From Coleophoma eucalyptorum (lineage: Eukaryota > Ascomycota > Leotiomycetes > Helotiales > Dermateaceae): 64,000 nt of DNA. A program made the translations under genes and the position numbers. How positions within the stretch are numbered: the stretch's first letter is position 1; every line of letters starts with the position of its first letter. Positions 1-11,000 of this stretch are shown here, piece after piece. The notes under the pieces are model-generated. The model did no database searches, was not told the DNA's origin, and worked only from the letters and a program-made list of their open reading frames with translations. The stretch spans positions 124,001 to 188,000 of the forward strand of contig JALRME010000032.1 in NCBI GenBank assembly GCA_026120035.1. The letters are read 5' to 3'.

Positions 1-109
1 ACGTAGGCGGAGCCATCAGAGATTTACATGGATTTTATAGTACTACGAGCGATACCGTTCGTCCTATCAAACCGATATAGTGTTATTCTATATAGGTTAC
101 ATACGAGTG

Positions 110-127
110 TTAAGCTATATAGCTTAA
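110..127. repeat. 18-bp perfect palindrome
   Basis: TTAAGCTATATAGCTTAA reads identically on both strands. It sits among several other TATATAG motifs in AT-rich DNA. It may be a chance product of AT-richness, a protein-binding site or part of a decayed transposon end. No flanking duplication was found that would settle it. Confidence 0.5.
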
Positions 128-489
128 GTACCCTATCTAATACTCTTTTATATAGACGTAAGCAGAGTCGCCGGTAGTAGTAAAAGAGAGAGATCTGCTA
201 TTAAGAAAAGACAGCGAGAGGGGGGAGGGACCAATGTAGTAGAGTAGAATGCTCTGGTTCGGTCATGTAGTAATGGTAGATAGTTGTCCCGCCCCGTGTG
301 GGTCGATTTCGTACTTCCCTTCATAGCTATCATTGAAGTATATTCTTTCTCTTCTTACCTTGAAGTTTTTGGTTTCCCCCTAGCTATTGCGTACTCGTGT
401 GTTCTGACCACATATATCCATCCTTTCACAGTATTGAGGTGTGTATAGATTTTAAGATGCTCAAAGTTAAAGTATCTATCATTTTTCCC

Positions 490-618
490 GGCACGTATGG
501 TTTTCCGGCACACAGGGATGGACGTACATCAGTTCTGGTGTTTGTTGATTTATTCTTAATAGCGCAGATGAAGCTAGTTGAAGGAAGCTCTACGTCTTTA
601 TCCGGGTTAATGCCTTAA
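490..618 (+). mobile_element. Relic of a Ty3/gypsy integrase core
   Basis: The plus frame here reads GFPAHRDGRTSVLVFVD. It matches the start of the integrase catalytic core of fungal Ty3/gypsy retroelements, which typically reads G-L-P-x(3-5)-G-R-T-x-(I/V)-L-V-F-V-D-R-F-S-K-M; the VD aspartate is the first acid of the DDE triad. Here the RFSKM part is already degraded (LFLIAQM), and the frame closes at 618. The following 300 bases are stop-riddled and only weakly suggestive of further integrase. No LTRs, reverse transcriptase or target-site duplication is visible, so this is a fragment and not an element. It is a short match and could be coincidental. Confidence 0.45.
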
Positions 619-1038
619 AGAAAGAAAAGCCATGTAAGCAACTGACGGAGGGGAAACATGATTTTGTCATCGTGTCGGAAGACTAGTACTTCAATGATCA
701 ACTCCTCAATTTGCATCCGACCTTGGACGAAAGATCTTGGCCACAGGGATTAAATCGGACGTTGTTATGCGATAACGCACCTGACTTTGTATATAATATT
801 GCAGTGATAGAATAGAATGAAGATGGAGAGAATTGGCCTCGGATAAGTGCTAAAGCGGATTTAGAAGAAATGCAATACGCAGGAATACTGGATTATTTAG
901 GGATAGTTCTATAAATTTAGAAACCGATATGGCCCTTCACACTCAATCCCAAATACAGGAATCCTAGAGAGGCTTTATTCTGTCTTGTCTCATCAATGCC
1001 ACAGTTCGTAAAAGTGTTCATCGATATATTATCATTCG

Positions 1039-1140
1039 CCAGATGAGTTCATGGAGCGGTTACTCGCATATGCTCATATTGAAACAATAGATGGAGAAGA
1101 TGGCCACACCGCATTGCAATAGGCAGCTCGAAATGTACGG
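1039..1140 (+). pseudogene. Degraded ankyrin-repeat fragment
   Basis: This stretch aligns without gaps to the ankyrin repeat at 3892-3990 of the intact gene downstream, at both DNA and protein level (PDE..E.LLA.A.IE..D...D...AL...AARN). At 1120-1122 a TAG stop replaces the conserved TGG (Trp) codon of that repeat, as a G-to-A change would do. The reading frame is not open on either side. It looks like a leftover of a second ankyrin gene, or of a former 5' extension of the present one. The stop-creating G-to-A change is compatible with repeat-induced point mutation (RIP). Confidence 0.6.
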
Positions 1141-2008
1141 CGATTATCGAACCTAGAATTCTACAATAAGACTAGGTACATATGGTTAGTACCATATAGA
1201 ATATAGATGAAAAAAATCATTGAGTATCTCAGATGTTTGTGCTGCTCAACCATAGCCTAGAAAGAAGACTACTTCAATGCTCATTCATATGATGTGAAAG
1301 ATGATATAGACCGTCTTCTTGGGTGGCCTGATTTGAGACTTCAGTAATTCAGATTGATAACTTACCCTAAGCATTCATATCTTAAACTTGACAATAAGAA
1401 GCCGATATGACAGCTAAGTCAAAAGTTATGATTGGTTTAGGTAAGCAGAGATGGAGTATAGCTCGGCATAAATGAGCTCGAGTGAATAGTACTAGAGCCT
1501 GAATTAGGTAGGCTGGGTATATGGGCAAGCGGCCAGAACACGAGTAGGCCGAGGGTGATGAGCACAAGATGACATTTGACTTACAAAATGATAGGCTAGA
1601 GCCTATACCCTACCAGAAATACGTCCAATAGGGTTCCGTCTCGCTCTGATATCCATGCGAGCAGCTGTTAAAAGCCTGAATGGCTGCATGTCGATGAGCT
1701 GTCAGCTGCAGAGTCTTCTACCTGTCTCCACAAGTTACGATTACTTTACATACGTGCATTTCTGGGCGCGGCGCTTTAATATTTAGCATTGATTCGCGAG
1801 AGTGCGAGAGGCTGCATCTTTCTCGGAAAAGCTTTGGAAAAAAGATAAGTGTTGCAACTATCTTTGGGTTCTGTCAGCAACACCCATTCTCGATACCATA
1901 TATTTTAAATCACCACCAAAGCTGTGGCAAGTTAGACTTTGTTACGCATCATATAATTTAACAGTGTGAAGAGCAAGAGATTCTGGTTCGAAGGCGCGAA
2001 GCTCTAAA

Positions 2009-5000
2009 ATGGCTGGTGGTACTAAACCTGACGAGAAAAGTATGCAACATCATTTGTCAGGCAGTGTTCTTAACTGATTATGAAGGCGATAATGATATAC
2101 GCATTCGCTCAACTGACGAAGGTAGCCCGGGCCAAAAATCAACTTCCGAAAATGTGATTCAGAATCTGGCTGCCGCAGGCTATGACGTCCAAGCAGACTT
2201 CGATTCTACAAAAGCTCTACTATGGGCGGCCAAGGAGGGACGTAAAGACGAAGTGGTATTTTTGCTAGAAAAGAGCCCTAATATTGATGCAACTGACAAA
2301 AACGGCCGCACAGCACTGCATTGGGCAGCTCGAGATGGACATTCCGAGATTGCGAAGTTGATATTAGCCCAAAATCCAAATTTGGAGATAACAGACAATT
2401 GGGGATATACAGCCCTTCAACTGTCAGCTCGGGGTGAAAAAGACGAAAAGAAAGTAATGAAGCTGCTGCTTGATCACAATGCCGAGTTGGATGTGGTGGA
2501 CAAAAGCAACGGACGCACACCATTACATCTGGCTGTTTGGAAGGGAAATTTTAATATCGTGAAGTTGCTTTTAAAGAACAAGGCGATGTTGGAAGTACGT
2601 GACAAGTATGAAGAGACTATACTTCATCTAGCAGCTCAACAGCCGAATGATCTGGAAAATGTGGTGCAGCTGCTGCTTGATAAGGGCGCCGATTTGGATG
2701 CTATTGACGGAATTGATGGTCGCACCGCACTGCAGTTCGCAGTTCGGAGCGGAAATATCAAGTCAGTGAAAGCTCTACTGGAAAAGAGCCGGGATATAGA
2801 TGCCAAGGATAGCTTTGGATATACAGCCCTACATCTAGCTATCCGGAGCGGACATGCCAATATTGTGCAGCAGCTACTGGAAAGACACCCAAGCCTCGAG
2901 GCTAGGGACAAATATGGAAATACAGCCATTCATCTTGCAGCTCAGCAGTCAAAGGACTTGAAGGATGTATTTGAACAGCTATTGGCCCAACGAGCTGATT
3001 TTGAAGCCATTGATGGGAGTGATGGTCGAACAGCGTTACATATTGCAGTCCGGAACGGGAATCTTAAAATTGTAAAATCTTTGCTGAAAAAATCCCCAAG
3101 TCTTGAAAAGAGAGACAAATATGGTTATACCGCACTACAATTAGCGGCTCGACAATCACAAGATTTGGGGCCGATCATATCGCTATTAATTGACAGCGGC
3201 GCTGACATTAATACCATTGATGAAAAGGGTGGCCGTACTGCACTGCAGTGGGCAGTCCTGAACAAGAATAGTAAAGCTGTAAAGCTACTCCTCGAGAGAA
3301 AGCCAAAACTTGAAATAAAGGACAAAGTAAACGCGGACACTGCCCTTCTTCTGGCAGCTCGGCAACCACAAGATCTAGAAGAAATTGTGCGGCTACTGCT
3401 TGAATCTGGTTCTAATATTGAAGAAGTTAGCAGAGATGGTGGCTGCAGAGCATTGCATCTAGCCGTGAGAAACAGAAATGCGAATGTTGTTCGACTACTC
3501 CTATCTAAAAATGCCAAGATCGAAGCAGAAACGAAACCGGAGGCAACTAGAGCTCTACATTTAGCTGCAACTTCAGGTGACGAGCTCATCTTGCAAGCAC
3601 TGTTAACGAAAAAGGCGAAGCTTGAAGTAAGGGATGGAAATGGAAACACGGCACTCCATCGAGCCGTGGAGCAGCCACAGGACCTGGATATAGCCGTTAG
3701 GCTACTACTGGCTGAAGACGCTGATATTGAGACTACTAATACTAGTGATGATCGAACATCATTACATTTAGCAGTCCAAAACAAAAACATCAAAGTGACA
3801 AAATTAATATTGGAGAAAGGGCCGAAATTTGAGCGAATAGACAAACATGGATACACTGCACTTCACCTAGCTGCTCGACAGTCAGAATGCCCTGATGAGA
3901 TCACGGAGCTATTACTCGCACATGCTGATATCGAAGCAACGGATAGAGACAATGATCGTACTGCATTGCACTGGGCAGTTCGAAATGAGAATACTAACAC
4001 TGTAAAATTGCTATTGAAAAAAAACCCAGATATCGAAAGGAAAGACAAGTTCGGATTTACGCCACTTCATTTAGCAGCACGAGCAACTCTGGACCAAAAA
4101 GAGATTGTGAGAATGCTTCTTCAAAATGGTGCCAAAATCGACAATACGAACAACAAAGGCTATACCGCATTGCATTTAGCAGTTCAGAATAAGAATGTCA
4201 AAGTTTTGCGCGCATTGCTCAAGAAAAATCCCAATACTGCGTTGAAAACGAAAAAGGAAATGGCTACAGCGCTACACCTGGCCGCCGCATCAGGGGAGGA
4301 GCCTATAATAGAAGCACTGCTAGAGAAACCTTCGAACCTTGAGCTGAAAAATAAAAATGGGTACACTGCACTTCATCTAGCGGTTCAAAACCCGCAGGAC
4401 TTGGAACGCGCAGTGCAGTTACTAATTGATAAAGGTGCTAATGTTGATGCTGCTGGAAGTGATTCTGAAACAGCACTACACATGGCCGTCAAGCACCAAA
4501 ACCTCAACGTGACTCGACTGCTTTTGACAAAAGCACCGCAGCTAGAGAAAAGAGATAAGTTCGGGTATACTGCACTTCATTTTGCAGCTCAGAAATCGCA
4601 AGATTTGACGCAGTTACTCATCGATAAAGCCGCCAACCTCAAGGCTACTACTGCAAAGGAGGGATGGACTGCATTGCACATAGCAGTTCGAAATGGAAAT
4701 ACTGCAGTGGTGAAATATTTGCTGAAGCAGAAACAAAATCTAGAGATAAGAGACAAATACGGATCTACAGCGCTCCACCTGGCAGCTCAGCAATCACAGG
4801 ACCTAGAGGAGATTGGACGGTCATTGCTAGAGAGAGGTGCAGATATCGATGCCATCGATGGAGGAGAGGGAAGAACTGCATTACATCTGGCCACTAAGCA
4901 TGGAAATGCGAGGATGGTGAAGATGCTGCTTAAGAAGAGAGCAGATGTTGCTGCAAGGGACATTGGCGGATTTACCGCTCTTGAGCTGACGGCCGAGTCT

Positions 5001-6153
5001 GATTCAGGAGTGCGAAGTCTTTTTGAAAATCCAACTAAATCAAGACTGGTGCTATCATCTACGGCAAATTCTTCTATTCCAGACGAGGTGCTCGATACGG
5101 TGAATGAAAAGACCAGCCCAGCTTCAAATCAAACTGTACCAGCAATTCTCGAACCCAAAAAGGTAGCCCCACAATTGCCAGACCTCGAAAAGATCTGGCA
5201 TGATACTAATGATACTCATTTATCGTTTGGTTCCAGTATTCAGCGACCTGAAAGTGCAGCCTCACAGACAAGCGATGTAGGTTCTCCAACTAGGTCGGAT
5301 ACTCTCTCTCCGACAAGAGGACATAGATCACTGGACCCCGCCGACTTTCTCCGGTCGTCATCCCCGGCTCAGATGACCGTGACTATTGAAGTGCGTTACT
5401 CCACAATCATTGATATTCGTTAACGCTTACCTGAGTGGTAGGAGAATTGGCATGTCCAAGACATTAAACTCCATTGCGGTGGCAAGGATATTCGCGCAGT
5501 AGCACTATTGGACACTGGTAAGCAGAATTAAATCAATAAGCCTATCTAATAAAATACTAATAACACAACTAGGGTGTGATGACGATTGGTTAACTTGGAG
5601 CTTTGTGGAGAGGTTGCAAAACTCCACAGCAAATAACGAACCCCTTGTCCAAGGCATTCCTCGAGGCTTTTCTCCATCATTCACTGATTTCAGTGGAGAT
5701 GAGACACGGCCTTACGGCATTATTCTCGGTTCATGGATTATGCCAAATTACAATCCAAAGAGGATGTATGATTCGATATTTTATGTGAACAAAGTTGACA
5801 CAACCTATGAGGTCCTCTTGGGACGAAAGACCATTGAAAAACTACAGATTCTTGTCTTCAGCCCTCCTAAAAACCCAGTGCTGCCATTGATCTCTAAACC
5901 AACTCGTCGTGGTAAGTTTATCCCCGCCTCCCATCACACACATTACGATAGCTTACCTTGTTTACCCGCTCCAGGAGATCAAACAAGAATTAATGCGGGT
6001 GTGGCATTGCAAAACAATCTCATTAGGATAGAGGATGCTTGGAGGGCCAAGATGGAAGAGGAGGAGGAAGAAGCCAGGTCCTTCCAAAACGCAAATAGGA
6101 GATCAAAAGTTGGATATCCTCAGAATCAAGGAAGCAGTGAATCTAGCGCATGA
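2009..6153 (+). CDS. Ankyrin-repeat protein with C-terminal retropepsin-like protease domain
   Basis: Gene model: exons 2009-2039, 2086-5390, 5442-5517, 5573-5911 and 5975-6153, giving 1309 aa. All four introns (46, 51, 55, 63 nt) have GT..AG ends and consistent phase; the third has a TACTAATAAC branch site. Residues ~50-1000 are about two dozen ankyrin repeats in tandem (TALHLA...LL......E..DK.G), mostly diverged from one another. A Ser/Pro/Thr-rich linker follows. Exons 3-4 then encode a single-copy domain with ALLDTGCDDDW (Asp-Thr-Gly at ~1136-1138) and, about 80 residues on, YEVLLGRKTIEKL. These fit the active-site loop and the hydrophobic-hydrophobic-Gly motif of retroviral-type aspartic proteases, which act as dimers. 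The protease domain is seen only after splicing. The ATG at 2009 is chosen because exon 1 joins in phase through a good 46-nt intron. The last few residues (exon 5) have no recognised domain. Function unknown. Intracellular, since there is no signal peptide. The domain could also be a non-catalytic retropepsin fold. Confidence 0.82.
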
Positions 6154-6338
6154 TTTGGAAAGCTTGGCCGTTACGACTGGAACAAAGCTTCATCAAAAGT
6201 ATGATAGCATTAATGCTTGCCAGTTATCAGTCAAATCATCAAATATCTTAGTAAACCACGACCAAAAGTAACACAAGTGAATTTGGGAAATAAATCTTTG
6301 CTGTATTATTTCAACGTTTATATCTTACTGGTGGTGTC

Positions 6339-7382
6339 CTAACTTAAACTAGTGCTCCCTACAAAGACCACTTGCACCGCAGCAAATCCTGCTGTGGCCG
6401 CAAACACTTCAATTCTACGTGACTCCGTCACCAGAGCCAATGTTAGAGCAAACAGTGCGGTGAAACCAGCTACAATTCCAAGCCGAGCGATCATGCTATG
6501 CACGAAGTAGAGGACTATAACGGAAACTATGGGGAGCACAGACGATATAACAGTTGAGATGAGGTTAGCGCTCTGGACCAGCTTGCTGTCGGAAACTTTG
6601 ACATAGTCGTCTTGGAGTTGCCCGGCGGGGGGTGCCTCTTCATCCTGTATCTGGAAGTTAGTGATTGGAATTCTCTGTATATGAAATTATTATCAGCTTC
6701 AGATACATTAATGCCCTGTCTAATGCATGAAAGTTGTTTGCACGATGGCTTGGGGTTCAGATGAGGGCCAATTGACCTTGAATACAAATTTGCGATAGAA
6801 CCAGTATATCAAACTGTTCGTCAACCACTCGGTAAAGAAATCACTACTCTCACGCGGCTGCAGCGCAATAAGGTCTTCACCGTCATCCCAAACTGAACTG
6901 TCCTGGCCCGTAAGTAAAAGGTTTTCTCCTTTTGCCTTTTCCAGCCAGTCTTGAAGAAATTTCAAATCATGCTTATTTGGCTCCCGAAACCCCGAAATGG
7001 TAACTTGTTGGCAAAGCGCCTCATCTACCATTTGGCTGGTCAGCTACTATCTTCATGACAATGAGCTTCTAGTAAAACTGAAGAGGCGAAGAGAGATGGG
7101 CTGAATACTGTATTCTTTCAATTTATCGCGGACGTCCAGAAAGGTCTTCCACTGCCGATCATCTCCATCTTTCTCTGATCGGCTTAGCGCAAACCAATTG
7201 CTCTCATAGCGCTTTGTGTTCTCGTTCTGGGCGGCATTGGTGTAGTTACCTAGCCGGCGTTCAAGATTTATGAGCTCAGCTTGTAAGTAAAGAAGATTTT
7301 TGGCGTTTAGGGCAGAAAACCGGCGGAATATCGCAACTTCAGGATTCGTGCCCATCAATTCCGAGAGCTTTGTGTAGACCAT
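6339..7382 (-). CDS. DUF6594 family membrane protein
   Basis: Minus-strand gene with exons 7382-7109, 7024-6777 and 6674-6339, giving 285 aa. Intron 1 (84 nt) joins LKEY to NEAL in phase and has a CTGAC branch site. Intron 2 (102 nt, GTCAAT donor) is less certain because it is a multiple of three. The N-terminus NPEVAIFRRFSALNAKNLLY and the middle LKFLQDWL..AKGENLLLTG fit the fungal DUF6594 family. These proteins have a coiled N-terminal part and end in three membrane helices, here from VLPIVSVIVLYFV to about VQVVFVG. The family has no established function; members often occur in accessory regions near incompatibility-type genes, as here. It is convergent with the ankyrin-protease gene (185 bp gap). 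An upstream in-frame extension exists, but the ATG at 7382 gives the family-typical N-terminus. Confidence 0.83.
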
Positions 7383-8044
7383 CTTATTGTATTTGGTATA
7401 TATTAAACTGCTTATTTGAGCATTGAATTCGATACGGTGTGTGTGCGGAGTGGGATCTTTAATTATCATGAGCTCGTACTGTGTGCCTGGGCGCTAATGA
7501 TGCATCCTATCATTCCATACCATTCGTTATTTAGCTATTATATGGCCAATCAGCAAGGACTACGTGTTCCTGGAGATAATATACGAACCACATCAAACCC
7601 CCTCGTATCTTCAAAAGCAACCGCAATCTTTGAGGCAATTCATCATTATTAAAGAGTAAGATAGAAGTTCAGAAAACGCAGATATCAGCAGGCTAGCTTG
7701 AATTCAGGCCCCTAACAAAGCCGGTGCCATCCACCACATCACGTGATTAATATTATATGATTAAAATGGCAGAAGTAGTCACGTGTCTTTAATGTTAACT
7801 GTCGGTTTAGTTATAGGAGGCTCGACGTAACTTTCGATTCTCTCTTCTGTTACTGACTTTATAAATTTCAAAGTCTCAGCTCTTGTAACCATTAAGACTA
7901 GGTATATTGAAATTCAGATCAATGTTTCGGCGGCTTGGTATCCTATGTATCACAATATAGACATTTATAACTCTTATGATACTGTATATTTATAAATTGC
8001 ATTCATATAATATTGAAATATAACTTTGCTAGTAAAATAAGAGA
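7383..8044. other. AT-rich spacer
   Basis: This spacer lies between the 5' end of the DUF6594 gene and the 3' end of the NACHT-ankyrin gene. It is AT-rich and carries no convincing reading frame. It should contain the DUF6594 promoter and the 3' untranslated region of the NACHT gene. I see no repeat or element. Confidence 0.5.
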
Positions 8045-11000
8045 TCAATCAAGGTTAATTTCAACTTTGTTAAACTTATGGTTTGGATCGTGAATCTTGT
8101 CTCTGTCAAAAATGCACCGAAAACATAGGTCAAATGCGAAGCACTGACTGCATTCGTAACGAAAGCGAAAAGTAGGCTGCCATGAAACATAAGCTAAAGT
8201 ACATATTCAATCGAGGAATAATGCTTACATGATAACAACAACTGCAGTAGTAGTAGGACTTAAAGCCACTCAATACTTCTGGCGCCACTTGAGACATACT
8301 TGTAGGACGTAAAAGTGAAAGGCGCAAACCATGTCCGCAGAAAACAGCCAAATCATATGCTGTCTTGTTGTCTGAATCTTTCTGAAAAACATTGCAGCCT
8401 GCATCCAGCAGCATTTGGCATGCTGGAAGAGATCCATTCCTAGCAGCCCAGTGGAGAGCAGTCCAGCCATACGTATCGAGCTCATTTACGTCGCAACCAG
8501 CGTCTAGTAAAAATGCGAGTGCCTCAGTCGAGTCACCAGATGCAGCAAAATGAAGACTTGAACAGTCCTGAGCGTCAGGTTTTGACCATTCCTGTAAGGT
8601 TAGAAGCGATCGGAGAAAATTGAAAGTGTCTTTTGAATTCCCTCTCATCGCCAGATATAGGGCATTGCGGCCTTGTAAGTCAGATATAGTCAAGTTGGCC
8701 CTCTTATCTAAAAGTAACTTTACTGTCTTTGTGTTCCCTCTATATGAAGCTGCCTGAAGTGCATTGCCGTATTGTCCGCCCTGGGCGTTGACATCGGCTT
8801 GCCTGTCGAGTAAGAGCTTTACTAGCTCTATGTTTTCTTTATATGAAGCCGAAGCAGCCTGGAGTGCATTACCGTATTGTCCGCCCTGAGCGTTGACATC
8901 GGCTTGCCTATCGAGCAAGAGCTTTACTGTGTCTGTGTGACCCCGAAATGAAGCAGCCTGGAGTGCATTGCCGTATTCTCCGCCCTGAGCGTTGACATCG
9001 GCTTGTCTGTCGAGCAAGAGCTTTACTGTGTCTGTATGTCCGTTATATGAAGCAGCCTGGAGTGCGTTGCTGTATTGTCCGCCCTGAACATTGACATCGG
9101 CTTGCCTATCGAGCAAGAGCTTTACTGTGTCTGTATGTCCGTTATATGAAGCAGCCTGGAGTGCGTTGCTGTATTGTCCGCCCTGAACGTTGACATCGGC
9201 TTGCCTATCGAGCAAGAGCTTTACTAGCTCTATGTTTTCTTTATATGAAGCCGAAGCAGCCTGGAGTGCATTACCGTATTCTCCGCCCTGAGCGTTGACA
9301 TCGGCTTGCCTATCGAGCAAGAGCTTTACTGTGTCTGTGTGACCCCGAAATGAAGCAGCCTGGAGTGCATTGCCGTATTCTCCGCCCTGAGCGTTGACAT
9401 CGGCTTGTCTGTCGAGCAAGAGCTTTACTGTGTCTGTGTGACCCCGAAATGAAGCAGCCTGGAGTGCATTGCCGTATTCTCCGCCCTGAGCGTTGACATC
9501 GGCTTGCCTATAGAGCAAGAGCTTTACTAGCTCTATGTTTTTTTTATATGAAGCTGAAGCAGCCTGGAGTGCATTACCGTATTGTCCGCCCTGAGCGTTG
9601 ACATCGGCTTGCCTATCGAGCAAGAGCTTTACTAGCTCTATGTATTCATTATATGAAGCCGAAGCAGCCTGGAGTGCATTGCCGTATTGTCCGCCCTGAG
9701 CGTTGACATCGGCTTGTCTGTCGAGCAAGAGCTTTACTGTGTCTGTATGTCCGCTATATGAAGCAGCCTGGAGTGCATTACCGTACTGTCCGCCCTGAGC
9801 GTTGACATTGGCCCCATTACTTAATAGAATTTTGACCAAGACCTCTGACCCTCGCAAAGCAGCTCCATACAATGCATTACCTGAATCTCCTGTACTTTCG
9901 TTTACATCTACGCCAAGATTCAATAAGCGAATTGCTACATCTACACACCCATTTGCAGCAGCGAGCTCTAACGCTGTATTCCGTCTGTGGTTCTTTGCGC
10001 TCATTACAGCATTACTCTCTAGAAGCATCTGTGCCAACTTGTCGACGCCCTTTCGTGCTGCAAGGTGCAATGGTCTGTTACCTAAAGCATCTGCCTTATT
10101 CGGGTCTGTGCCTTGACTTAATAGAGCTCTAACCACGCTAGAGAGGTTCGAGCTACATGCAATATGCAGCAACGTTGAGCCAGTTTCAGGGCAAAAAAAA
10201 GACTCAGTATCAGTGATAATATTGTAAAACTCAATCCAAGCTTGGAATGCTGGTCCTGGAGGAGAACCAAATGCCTCAATGAGATGTGTTTGAGTAAACC
10301 TATGATTTTCGGCTCTCTCCGCATGAACAAACCAGTAGGAAGCTGTATATTCGATGAATGGCAGCTTGTTCCGAAATACAGATATCAGTTCAGATCTTTC
10401 ATCTTTGGACAATGTCCATGAGTGTATTTTTGACTTCATTCGAAAGAATTCCGAAGAAAGCAAATAGTTGACGCATGACTGCGTTAGCCTGTGCTGGCTT
10501 TCTCCAACAATAATCTCCTTGAAATATTCTCTCGATCGTATACCATTGTTAAATGAGGTCTTGTCCTGGCATAATGACGCCAAGAAAGCAAGGCCACTCG
10601 ACTGTAGATAGTCGCTAACAGATTGATGTACAAATTGTACTGTACTACCGTCATTGTGGTAATTTACCTCGGCGAGACCACCTGACAGGCTTCTCGTTAG
10701 TTTTTGCATACGCTCGTCTGACTCCACAAAGTCTATAATCTTCTTAGAAGCTTGTCCTGCCGGATGAATAGTTGCATCACAAGTTGCCATAGCAAAGCGC
10801 AATTCAGTCAATGACAAAGGTCGTTCAGCCAGACACACCCATTGCATCAATAGTAAAGTTTTTGCATAATGTCGAGGTTGGATGACACTCTTTAAGATGT
10901 GTTCGTAAACTTCGCTAAGTTCCAGTGGCACCCTGGCTAACATTTCGTGTATTTCCCTGATAGACTCTCCATCATAGAGTCGTTCAACAACCATGGGTAA

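Larger units (their letters stand above)
1..2008. other. AT-rich left flank with decayed fragments
   Basis: I see no intact gene in this stretch. It holds an 18-bp palindrome near the left edge, a short gypsy-integrase-like reading frame at about 490-618 and a degraded ankyrin fragment at 1039-1140, all separated by stop-rich AT-rich sequence. The last ~200 bases before 2009 presumably contain the promoter and leader of the ankyrin-protease gene. No clear TATA element stands out. Confidence 0.6.

Noticed and set aside
3125..3856. 243-codon minus frame inside the ankyrin gene
   Set aside because: Antisense shadow of ankyrin repeats (Ser/Cys/Ala-rich), with no independent features.
8697..9809. 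CRISPR-like appearance of regular ~99-bp repeats
   Set aside because: The repeats are contiguous coding ankyrin units with no spacers, in a eukaryotic gene.
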